Assembly: GCF_031846415.1 (NCBI RefSeq) | Contig: NZ_JAVRHT010000002.1 | Span: 1-64,000 of the forward strand | Length of the DNA stretch: 64,000 nucleotides | Direction of reading: 5' to 3' | Origin: Rubrivirga litoralis | GTDB taxonomy: Bacteria; Bacteroidota; Rhodothermia; Rhodothermales; Rubricoccaceae | In this document: piece by piece, positions 1 to 8,761 of the stretch | Numbering within the stretch: the stretch's first letter is position 1 | How the letters are laid out: the number at the start of each line of letters is the position of its first letter | The notes under the pieces: generated by a model | Database searches by the model: none | Told to the model about the DNA's origin: nothing | The model's input: only the letters and a program-made list of their open reading frames with translations | Program-made: the position numbers and the translations under genes

Positions 1-730
1 CCCCGTAGCGGTCCACGAGCGCCGTGTGGTCGCGGACGACCGTCTCGAGGAACTCGGGCGCCGGCAGCGGCGACGGGCCGAGCGAGAGCTTGGCCTCGAT
101 CGCCTGCTTGGCCCGGTCCGCCAGCGCCGACGAGCGCCGGTCGCGCCGCGAGAGCCGGAGCCGGACGAGCACCGCGCGGAGCGTCTGCACGTCGGCGTCG
201 GAGAGCGCCTCGGCCTCGGGCACGGCGGGGACGTACTCGGGCGGGGTGGGCGGGTAGAGGACCTCGGCGAGCCGGACGCGCCGCCGCTGGCGGATCACGG
301 TCGTCCCCGCCGCGAGGTCGCCCAGCCGCTGCGCCCGCCGCGTGACGCCGACGGCCACGACGGCGACCGTCCCCGACGTCATCGTGACGTCGACGAACCG
401 GAGCAGCCACCGCACGAGGTACTGGCCCAGCGTGGGCTGCGCGCCGTCGAGCCGGGCCACGCGGACCTTGAGCAGCCGCTTCCCCGGCGTCTGCCCGTCG
501 AAGAACACCTCGAACAGGAGGTGGTAGAGGAGGACGGGGACGGCCACGAGGAGCACGACCAGCCACTCGGCATCGGCCCCGGCCCGGCCGAGCAGCCAGA
601 AGAGGAGGAGGGCGTAGCCGACCCAGAGCGCCGTGTCGGCGGCCCACGCGAGGATCCGCTCGCCGAGCCCGGCCGGGGCCACGGCGAGCGCGACGTTCTG
701 CGCGGTCTGGATCTGGAGCCGGTCGTCCAC
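1..730 (-). CDS. RDD family membrane protein (C-terminus cut by window edge)
   Basis: The frame opens at a GTG at 730 and runs leftward with no stop, so about 243 codons are visible and the end lies outside the window. After a short lead (QTAQNVALAVAPAG) come two hydrophobic spans, roughly residues 27-48 and 56-75, then the RDD signature FFDGQTPGKRLLKVRV and, further on, RLGDLAAGTTVI. The last 90 or so residues are soluble and charged. RDD proteins are small integral membrane proteins of uncertain, possibly transport-related, function. It is divergent from the SpoIIM/MoxR/DUF58 operon, a neighbourhood in which RDD genes recur, so a shared envelope role is plausible but inferred. The family call is firm; the exact start is less so. 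Confidence 0.85.
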   Translation of the reverse strand, partial: MDDRLQIQTAQNVALAVAPAGLGERILAWAADTALWVGYALLLFWLLGRAGADAEWLVVLLVAVPVLLYHLLFEVFFDGQTPGKRLLKVRVARLDGAQPTLGQYLVRWLLRFVDVTMTSGTVAVVAVGVTRRAQRLGDLAAGTTVIRQRRRVRLAEVLYPPTPPEYVPAVPEAEALSDADVQTLRAVLVRLRLSRRDRRSSALADRAKQAIEAKLSLGPSPLPAPEFLETVVRDHTALVDRYG

Positions 731-870
731 GCGGGGAAGCTACGCGGGCGGGGCGGGGTGGCGCCCGCCGCTCCGCCCGAGCGACCTCGTACGCGTGGGG
801 CGGTAGCTTGGCCCCCTGACCTCGGTCTGGCACGACGCCGGACCGTCTTCATCACCCACCCCCCAGTCCC

Positions 871-1149
871 ATGAAAACCACCCTTCTTGCCCTGGCCGTC
901 GCGGTCTCGTTCGGGCTCACCGGCTGCGAGTCCGAGCAGGCCGAGGCCATCGACGAGCGCGGCGAGGCCATCGAAGAGGCCTACGAGGAGCGCGGCGACG
1001 CGATCGAGGAGCAGTACGACGACGCCGCCGACCGAGTCGACGAGCGGATCGAGGACGGTGCGCCTCCCGGAGACCGCGCCGACGTGATCGGCGACGGCGA
1101 GATCATCGACGAGCCGGGCGAGCCGGACGCCGACGCGCTCGGCCAGTAG
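871..1149 (+). CDS. small acidic lipoprotein
   Basis: A 92-residue protein with a classic lipoprotein signal: MKTT, a hydrophobic core, then the lipobox LTGC with the modified Cys near residue 19. The mature part is very acidic and internally repetitive (DERGEAIEEAYEE followed by EERGDAIEEQYDD), which suggests a short helical or coiled-coil rod anchored in the membrane. A Gly/Asp/Pro-rich tail follows. No catalytic motif is visible and I recognise no named family. A good intrinsic terminator follows at once, so it is probably a single-gene transcript. Function unknown. Confidence 0.75.
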   Translation: MKTTLLALAVAVSFGLTGCESEQAEAIDERGEAIEEAYEERGDAIEEQYDDAADRVDERIEDGAPPGDRADVIGDGEIIDEPGEPDADALGQ

Positions 1150-1168
1150 ACGCCCCGCGTCCGCTGAG

Positions 1169-1197
1169 CGGGGGCGCCCTGTCATGGGGCGCCCCCG
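1169..1197 (+). terminator. intrinsic terminator after small lipoprotein
   Basis: A perfect 11-bp stem (CGGGGGCGCCC pairing with GGGCGCCCCCG) closes a 7-nt loop 20 nt after the stop codon. The following CCTCTGTATT is only weakly T-rich, so efficiency is uncertain. Confidence 0.7.
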
Positions 1198-1314
1198 CCT
1201 CTGTATTGGCGCCCCGCCCCGCCCGCGCGCCTTGGGCGGGGCGGCCGTCCTACGTCGTCGGTAGGTTCCAGGCCGCCCCGCCCCTCGGTTTTACCCTCCG
1301 GGTCCGCCCCGCCC

Positions 1315-2346
1315 ATGCGCGAAGCCGTGTTCGTCCGCCGCCACGCCCCGGACTGGGAGGCGTTCGAGGACCGCTTGAAGGACGGCGGCGACCCCGACGC
1401 GCTCGCCGACGGCTACGTCCGCCTGGGCGACGACCTGGCCTACGCGCAGACGTTCTACCCGGGCTCGGCGACGGCCGCCTACCTCAACGACCTCTCGGCG
1501 CAGGTCCACGGGCGCATCTACCGGAACCGGCGCGAGGAGCGCGGGCGGCTCGGGCGGTTTTTCGCCGAGGAGGTCCCGCTCGCCGTGTGGGCGGGGCGGC
1601 GGGCGCTGCTGCTCTCGCTCGGGCTGTTCCTGGCCGCCGTCGCCGTCGGCGCGTGGTCGTCGGCGACCGACGCCGACTTCGTGCGCCTCATCCTGGGCGA
1701 CGGCTACGTCAACATGACGCGGGCGAACATCGAGGCCGGCGACCCGCTCGCGGTCTACAAGAGCGCCCAGCCGCTCGACATGACGGTCGGGATCGCGCTC
1801 AACAACGTGATCGTGTCGTTCCTGGCCTTCGCCGGCTTTTTCCCCGTGGGCGGGGTGGTCCTGCCCGGGTTCTCGCTGGGGACCGCGACGGTCCTGGTCC
1901 AGAACGGGGTGATGGTCGGGGCGTTCGCGCACCTCTTCGTCGGCGAGGGGCTGGCAGGCGAGTGGTTCCGCGTCGTGTTCATCCACGGCGCCCTCGAACT
2001 CTCGGCGATCGTGGTCGCGGGCGGCGCGGGGTTCGTGATGGGCAACGCGCTCCTGTTCCCCGACACCTACCCGCGCCTGGCGAGCTTCCGGCGCGGCGCG
2101 AGGCAGGGCGCGAAGATCGTCGTCGGGCTGGTGCCCGTGTTCCTGGCCGCGGCGGCGCTCGAAGGGTTCATGACGCGGCGCACCGAGATGCCGCTGGCCC
2201 TGGCCGCGCTCGTCATCGGCGGCTCGTTCGCGTTCGTCCTGTTCTACTACGTGTGGCTCCCCCGGCGCGTCGCCCGCCGCGTGGCCGCCCGCCCCGCCGG
2301 CCCGCGGGCGCCCGCCCCGCCCGCCGCCCCGCCCGCCGCGCGATGA
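1315..2346 (+). CDS. stage II sporulation protein M-like membrane protein
   Basis: A 343-residue protein opening MREAVFVRRHAPDWEAFE, the usual start of the SpoIIM/DUF95 family. A soluble helical N-terminus of about 95 residues is followed by five or six membrane spans, including the conserved ALNNVIVSFLAFAGGF-like stretch (here NNVIVSFLAFAGFFPVGG) and FIHGALELSAIVVAGGAG. In sporulators SpoIIM recruits peptidoglycan hydrolases. In non-sporulators such as this one its homologues sit with MoxR, DUF58 and DUF4129 genes, and that is exactly the context here. The C-terminal 20 or so residues are an Ala/Pro/Arg tail encoded by the local 11-mer repeat. The ATG directly follows CCGCCCCGCCC and no Shine-Dalgarno is visible. 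The next gene starts inside the stop (ATGA overlap). Confidence 0.88.
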   Translation: MREAVFVRRHAPDWEAFEDRLKDGGDPDALADGYVRLGDDLAYAQTFYPGSATAAYLNDLSAQVHGRIYRNRREERGRLGRFFAEEVPLAVWAGRRALLLSLGLFLAAVAVGAWSSATDADFVRLILGDGYVNMTRANIEAGDPLAVYKSAQPLDMTVGIALNNVIVSFLAFAGFFPVGGVVLPGFSLGTATVLVQNGVMVGAFAHLFVGEGLAGEWFRVVFIHGALELSAIVVAGGAGFVMGNALLFPDTYPRLASFRRGARQGAKIVVGLVPVFLAAAALEGFMTRRTEMPLALAALVIGGSFAFVLFYYVWLPRRVARRVAARPAGPRAPAPPAAPPAAR

Positions 2347-3371
2347 TCTCCCCGTACCGCTTCCCCGACGACGGCCCCATCCGCTTCCGCCGCGAGCGCG
2401 ACCTGGGCGACGTGATCAACGCGTCCGTCCGGTTCTGCCGCGAGACGTGGCGCGAGTGGCTCCCGGCGCTGGCCCTCATCGCCGGCCCGCTCTACGTGAT
2501 CGGCGGGGCGCTGGAGTCGTTCGCGCCCGGTTGGGGGAGCGTGGTGAGCGCGTCCGCGGGCCTCCTCGTCGCCGCCGGCGCGTTCGGCTACGTCCGCCTC
2601 TACCGCGAGGGCGCCGAGGCGGTCGAGACGGCCGACGTGTGGGACGAGGCGAAGGGGCTGTTCTGGCCGACATTCACGTTCACGCTGTGCTGCGGCGGCG
2701 TCTTCCTCCTGCTCATGCTGCCCGTCCTGATCCTCGCCGGGCTGGCCGGGGCCGGGGGCGGAGTGGCCGCGGCGGCCACGGTCGGCGTCGTGGGCGTGCT
2801 GGTCCTGCTCGCCGCCCTCCTCGTCCTCTACCCGTACTACCTCGCCGGGCAGGCGGCGCGGCTGCTCGACGAGGACGCTTTCTCCGACGCCGTCCGCCGC
2901 GTCCACGGGCTAATCCGCGAGGAGCGGGGGTTCGCGCTGGGGACGTCCGTCGTGCTCCTGTTTATCGTCGGGTTAGGGACCTTCGTGATTGCGGGGATGG
3001 TGGCCGGACTCACGTTCCCGTATGCCCTCGAAGGCTCGGTCCCGCTCTGGGCCGGCGTGCTGACGGGGCTGGCCTCGCTCGTCGTGCTCCCGTTCAGCGT
3101 GTTCTACTACGTGGCCTCGGCGTTCCTCTACGAGAGCCTGAGCGCGCGCGTCGAGGGGACCGAGCTCGGCGAGGGCATCGAGGCGATCGCCGCCGCGACC
3201 GGCCTGGGCGGGGCGGGCGGGGCGGCCCGCTCCGAGCCGCCCCGCCCCGACCTCGCGCACCCCGAGCCGCCCCGCCCCGACGACGCGCCCGCCGACGACG
3301 CGTCCCCCGACGACGGGCCGCCGGGCAGGGCGGGCGGGTTCCGCGGCGGCGGGTTCCGGGCGGGCTCGTGA
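2343..3371 (+). CDS. multi-pass membrane protein of MoxR-type operon
   Basis: 342 residues. The ATG at 2343 overlaps the previous stop (ATGA), which fixes the start. A short cytoplasmic lead (PIRFRRERDLGDVINASVRFC) precedes at least six hydrophobic segments, at about residues 38-60, 65-85, 105-130, 135-165, 200-225 and 230-262. The architecture resembles the integral-membrane domains found in glycerophosphodiester phosphodiesterase-like or DUF975-type proteins, but I cannot assign a named family with certainty. The last 70 residues are Pro/Asp/Gly-rich low complexity encoded by 11-mer repeats. Second gene of the translationally coupled operon; probably a membrane partner of the SpoIIM-like and DUF4129 proteins. 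Confidence 0.8.
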   Translation: MISPYRFPDDGPIRFRRERDLGDVINASVRFCRETWREWLPALALIAGPLYVIGGALESFAPGWGSVVSASAGLLVAAGAFGYVRLYREGAEAVETADVWDEAKGLFWPTFTFTLCCGGVFLLLMLPVLILAGLAGAGGGVAAAATVGVVGVLVLLAALLVLYPYYLAGQAARLLDEDAFSDAVRRVHGLIREERGFALGTSVVLLFIVGLGTFVIAGMVAGLTFPYALEGSVPLWAGVLTGLASLVVLPFSVFYYVASAFLYESLSARVEGTELGEGIEAIAAATGLGGAGGAARSEPPRPDLAHPEPPRPDDAPADDASPDDGPPGRAGGFRGGGFRAGS

Positions 3372-4180
3372 GGGCAGCCGTCGTCTTGGTCGCGCTACTC
3401 CTCGCGGGCGGGGCGGGGCGGGCGCAGGAGGCGGGGCCGCCGCCGCCGCCGGCCGAGGCCGCCCCGCCCGAGCTCCACACGGCGCGCGTCCGGCCGCGGG
3501 CGGTGCCCGACTCGCTGCTCGGCGCGCTCGCGGCCGACCCCGCGTTCCAGTACGACCGCCCGGTCGCTGAGCAGCCGTCGCTGTGGGACCGCTTTTGGCG
3601 GTGGTTTGCCGAGACGTTCCTGAGCCCGGCCCTCGACGGCCTCGTCTCGCGGCCCGTGGCGGCCCTCCTCATGGCGCTCGCGGCGCTCGCCGCCGTGTGG
3701 GTGGTGCTCCGGCTCGTGCGCGGCGAGGGCTCCCGCGTCTTCGGCCGCCGCGACCTCGCGCCCGGCGCGTCCGACCCGCTCCTCGACGTCGACGACCTGC
3801 AGGGCGTGGACTTGGCGGGGCGGCTCCGGCAGGCGCTCGCGGGCGGCGACCACCGGGCGGCCGTGCGGCTCCGGTACCTGCTGGCGCTGCAGGAGATGGA
3901 GGACGCGGGCCTCGTGGTGTGGTCGAGGGAAAAGACGAACCGGACCTACGTGGCCGAGGCCCGCCGTGCCGACGCCGCCGTGGGCGGGGCGTTCGCCGAG
4001 GCCACGCGCGTGTTCGACTGGGTGTGGTACGGCGGCCTCGCCGTCGACGCCGACCGCTACGGCCGGTTCGAGGCCCGGTTCGACCGGCTCGACGCCGCGC
4101 TCGGCCGCCCCGCCCGGCCCGCGGGCCGGACCGCCGCCCCGCCCCCGGCGGAGGCGCCGCCAGCGGAGGCCGCGTCGTGA
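3368..4180 (+). CDS. DUF4129 domain membrane protein
   Basis: 270 residues from a GTG that overlaps the previous TGA (GTGA). It has a cleavable-looking signal (VRAAVVLVALLLAGGAGRAQ), a periplasmic segment with a Trp-rich patch (LWDRFWRWFAETFL), one transmembrane helix at about residues 98-117, and a C-terminal cytoplasmic DUF4129 domain with the hallmark REKTNRTYVAE and VFDWVWYGGLAVDADRY motifs. DUF4129 proteins regularly accompany MoxR ATPases and DUF58 proteins; their molecular role is not established. An Ala/Pro tail derived from the repeat ends the protein, and the stop is shared with the next start (GTGA). Confidence 0.88.
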   Translation: MRAAVVLVALLLAGGAGRAQEAGPPPPPAEAAPPELHTARVRPRAVPDSLLGALAADPAFQYDRPVAEQPSLWDRFWRWFAETFLSPALDGLVSRPVAALLMALAALAAVWVVLRLVRGEGSRVFGRRDLAPGASDPLLDVDDLQGVDLAGRLRQALAGGDHRAAVRLRYLLALQEMEDAGLVVWSREKTNRTYVAEARRADAAVGGAFAEATRVFDWVWYGGLAVDADRYGRFEARFDRLDAALGRPARPAGRTAAPPPAEAPPAEAAS

Positions 4181-5445
4181 GGCGCGCGCTCCCCTGGCTC
4201 GTCATCGGCGGCGTGGTCCTGGCCCTCGTCCTCATCGAGGCGTTCCGGGCGCGGCCCTACGACAGTCGGCTCCGCGCCGAGCGGAGCGGGGTGGAGCCGT
4301 TCGACGCCGAGGTGTTCTACCGGCTGCTCCCCGCGTGGCTGGGCGCGCCGGTCGAGCCCGTCGACCGCCCGCCGTTCGAGCGGCTGGCGGACACGACGCT
4401 GACGGGCACGCTCTACCTGTTCCTCACCGACTCGTTCGAGCCCGACGAGGCCGAGTCCGACCGGCTCCTCGCGTTCGCCCGGCGCGGCAACACGGTCCTC
4501 GCCGTGGCCCAGGACTTTGGTGGCCCGTTCTCGTTCGCCCTCAGCGGCGAGGACTCGACGGCGGTCGACGGCCTGGACACGGCCTACGCCGACTTGTTCG
4601 GATTCGGCGACCTGGCGGCGACCGACGTGCTCTACCTCCCGTCCGTCGCCCGCGGCCGCGCCTACGCGTTCCCGACGGCCGTCGCGGCCGCCCCGCTCGT
4701 CGGCATCGACTCGTCGACGACGTCGCTCGTGGCGACGAACGAGCTCGGCGAGCCCGTCGCCGTGGTCGTCCGCGTCGGGGCGGGGCGGGTGGTCCTGTCG
4801 TCGGCTCCGCTCGCGTTCACGAACGCGGCGCTGGCCGGCGAGGGAGACGCGGCGGCCTGGGTGGGCGGCGTGCTGGGGGCCGCACCGGCGCCGGAGCGCG
4901 TGCTGTGGGACGGGTTCTACAAGCCGCTCCGCAGCCGGGCTGGCTCGCGGCTGGGCGTGGCCACGCGCGTGCCCGGGCTCCGCTGGGCGCTCGCGCTCGC
5001 GCTCCTCGGCGCCTTTTTGCTCGTCGCCTTCCGCGGGCGCCGCTGGCAGCGGGCGATCCCGGTCGTGGCGCCGCCGCCGAACGCGCAGCGCGAGTTCGCC
5101 CGCGTGCTCGGGCGGCTCCACTTCGAGGACGGCGACACGCAGTGGCTGGCGCGGCGCAAGGCACTGGCCTTCGAGGACGCGCTCCGCACGCGGCTCGGGA
5201 TCGCCGACGCCGACCTCTCGGACGGCACGGCCCGCCGCGCCGCCGCCCGCGCGGGCGTGGACGAGGCCGACGCGCTCGCCCTGTTCGCCCGCCTCCGCAC
5301 CCTCCGCGCCGACCCCTCGCCGGAGCCCGCCCGCCTCCTCCGCGCCGACCGCGACGTCCAAGACTTCCTGGCCCGCGCCGACCTGGGCGCGGCCCGAAGC
5401 GGGGCGGCCCGAAGCGGGGCGGCACGGGCGGGGCGGGGCCGGTAG
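4177..5445 (+). CDS. DUF4350 domain-containing membrane protein
   Basis: 422 residues; GTG start inside the preceding stop. An N-terminal anchor (WLVIGGVVLALVLIEAF) is followed by a periplasmic GATase/ABC-type-substrate-like DUF4350 domain (residues about 30-240, including YLFLTDSFEPDEAESDRLLAFARRG split over its first half). A second transmembrane helix near residue 275 and a cytoplasmic helical tail follow. This layout is standard for the DUF4350 protein of MoxR/DUF58 operons. The C-terminus is an obvious expansion: two copies of SGAAR followed by AGRGR, encoded by AGCGGGGCGG-type repeats between 5391 and 5445, so it is unlikely to be functional sequence. Confidence 0.88.
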   Translation: MRRALPWLVIGGVVLALVLIEAFRARPYDSRLRAERSGVEPFDAEVFYRLLPAWLGAPVEPVDRPPFERLADTTLTGTLYLFLTDSFEPDEAESDRLLAFARRGNTVLAVAQDFGGPFSFALSGEDSTAVDGLDTAYADLFGFGDLAATDVLYLPSVARGRAYAFPTAVAAAPLVGIDSSTTSLVATNELGEPVAVVVRVGAGRVVLSSAPLAFTNAALAGEGDAAAWVGGVLGAAPAPERVLWDGFYKPLRSRAGSRLGVATRVPGLRWALALALLGAFLLVAFRGRRWQRAIPVVAPPPNAQREFARVLGRLHFEDGDTQWLARRKALAFEDALRTRLGIADADLSDGTARRAAARAGVDEADALALFARLRTLRADPSPEPARLLRADRDVQDFLARADLGAARSGAARSGAARAGRGR

Positions 5446-5518
5446 CTTCGGGCCGCCCCGCCCACGTCGACCGCGCCGCCCCGCTCATCCGACCCGCTCG
5501 CGCACCCGCCGCGCCCGT

Positions 5519-6615
<1,097 letters not shown>

Positions 6616-6619
<4 letters not shown>

Positions 6620-8151
6620 GCGGGACGGGGGACCGGGGACTAGGGACGGGGGGGGAGGAGGGCTCAACCGCCCCGCCCCGACCACGCCGCGCGTCGGGGC
6701 GGGGCGGCCCACGCCGACGGGCGGGGCGGCCGGGGGCGAAGCGCGCCCCGACGGGTTCCGCGTCTGCCCGTCCCCCGTCTCGAGTCCCCAATCCCTTCCG
6801 CGACCTTTTCCTCCCCCGGCGCTTTTTCGCCGTCCTGTGGTCGCTGGTCGCCCTGTTCGTGGCGGCGGCCGTGTGGGCGCCGCTGCTGCCCGTCGCGGTC
6901 GTCGCCGTGTCGGCGTTCGGCGTCCTGGTCCTCGCCGACGCGCTCCTCCTGTGGCGGACGCCCGGGGGCGGGCTGGACGGCGCGCGGGCGCTCGACGACA
7001 AGCTGTCGCTGGGCGACCAGAACGAGGTGCGCCTCGTGGTGCGGAGCGGGTACCCGTTCGCCGCGCGCGTCCGCGTGCTCGACGAGGTCCCCGTCCAGTT
7101 CCAGAAGCGCGACGCCGGCGCCGTGGTCCCGGTCGAGGCGCGCGGCGAGGCGCGGCTGACGTACACGCTGCGCCCGACGGCGCGCGGCGAGTACGCGTTC
7201 GGGACGCTCAACCTGTTCGCGGCGACGCCGCTGGGCCTCGTGCTCCGCCGGTTCCGCACGGCCGCGGCCGAGACGGTCGCCGTCTACCCGTCGATCCTCC
7301 AGATGCAGCGGTACGCGTTCCTCGCGGCGTCGGACCGGCTCGAAGAGGTCGGCGTGAAGCGGGTCCGCCGGCTGGGCCAGACGCTCGAGTTCGACCAGGT
7401 CCGCGAGTACGTGGCCGGCGACGACCGCCGCCTCGTGAACTGGAAGGCCACGGCGCGGCGGAGCACGGGCGGGGCGGGCACGGGCGGGGTGGCGCGGCTC
7501 ATGGTGAACCAGTACCAGGAGGAGCGGGCGCAGCCGGTCGTGGCCGCGCTCGACATGGGCCGCGCCATGCGGTCGCCGTTCGACGGCCTCACGCTCCTCG
7601 ACCACTCGGTGAACGCGGCGCTCGTGCTCCTGAACACAGCGCTGGGCAAGGACGACCAGGCGGGACTGGTCGCGTTCGACCGCGAGGTCCGCGTGGTCGT
7701 GCCGGCGGGGCGGCGGCGGGGGCAGCTCCCGGCGCTCCTCGACGCGCTCTACCGGCTGGACCCGGGCTTTACCGACCCCAGCTTCGAGGCGCTCTACGCG
7801 GCGCTGCGGGGCCGGCTCCGTCAGCGGTCGCTGGTCCTCCTGTTCACGAACGTCGACACGCGGGCCGGCCTGGAGCGGCGGCTCCCGGTCCTCCGGCGGA
7901 TCGCGCGGCTCCACCGGCTGGTCGTGGTCCTGTTCGAGAACACGGGCATCCGCGGCCTCCTCGACGACCGGGCGGAGCGGCTGGAGGACGTCTACACGAA
8001 GGCGGTCGCCGAGGGGCTGGCCCTGGAAAAGCGCGAGGTCGCGCGGACGCTCGAACGCCACGGCATCGGCGCGCTCCTGACCTCGCCGGAGTCGCTGACG
8101 GTCGACGCCGTCAACCGCTACATCCAGATCAAGGCGCGCGGGGCGTTCTAG
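6616..8151 (+). CDS. DUF58 domain-containing protein
   Basis: 511 residues from a GTG overlapping the MoxR stop (GTGA). Residues 1-60 are low complexity and come partly from a degenerate heptamer run (GGGACNN) and 11-mer repeats; family members normally begin near PFRDLFLPRRFFAVLW, at about residue 60. Two membrane helices follow, then a beta-sandwich region, the DUF58 signature (QTLEFDQVREYVAGDDRRLVNWKATARR split around its centre) and a VWA-like fold with an intact-looking DMG motif (AALDMGRAMRSPF). Directly after the signature about ten extra residues (STGGAGTGGVA) are encoded by two 11-mer copies at 7462-7491. Probable substrate or partner of the MoxR ATPase. The coupled start is favoured, but a downstream start cannot be excluded. 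Confidence 0.9.
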
Positions 8152-8761
8152 GCTCCTTCCGGGTTGGTACGGGGTACGGTTTCTATCGCTGTGTTCAGCT
8201 CTTGCTGACAGGGTTCGTCCTGGCCTCGTCCATCATCCTAAGCTCCTCCGAGGAGACGGACTCCCTAACCAGCTACAGCGACCACCCCGCCCCGCAGTAG
8301 CCGCTTGACGCAGCACGGAGAGACGGTGCGGTTGCCGGCCTCGTGCCTCCTCCCCACCGGGGAGGGCCAGGGGAGACGCGCAGCGGCCACCCCGCCCTTC
8401 GGGGCGCAGGCCTCTCAGGACGTGGCTCCAGGCGCCGATCGCCGACGGGGCGGGGCGGGACGAGCGGCATCGGGGCGGCGGCCACCCCGCCCCATCGTTC
8501 GCGGCCGGGGCGGGGCGAACGGCGGCGCGCTCTGTGCTCGTCGGCATGGGAACGTGAGAGAGACGTGCAGGCGTCGGGGCGGGGTGGGGGACGGCTTGCG
8601 GAAAGGTTCGGATTACTTGAGGAATGCCCTGAGGCGGCCGATACGCGGTTGCAGCCCTGGCACGTACGGGGCGGTAGGGGATACCCTGGTGCAAAGCGCT
8701 GTGCCCTGGCGCACCTCCGGGCCGGACGTCTCCTGCCCGCCTCCCACCACACCCTCTCTCT
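8152..8761. other. 610-nt intergenic region with degenerate repeat and hairpins
   Basis: No credible gene. Contents: a copy of a dispersed degenerate repeat (8183-8231, with a second conserved block GCAGTAGCCGCT at 8294-8305) whose partner lies at 33885-34022; a 6+1+6 inverted repeat CTCCTC-C-GAGGAG at 8243-8255; a hairpin CCTCCCC-ACC-GGGGAGG at 8349-8365; several 11-mer copies between 8440 and 8590; and an ordinary-looking leader before the protease start. A promoter for the M4 protease must lie here, but I could not pick a convincing one. Confidence 0.6.
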
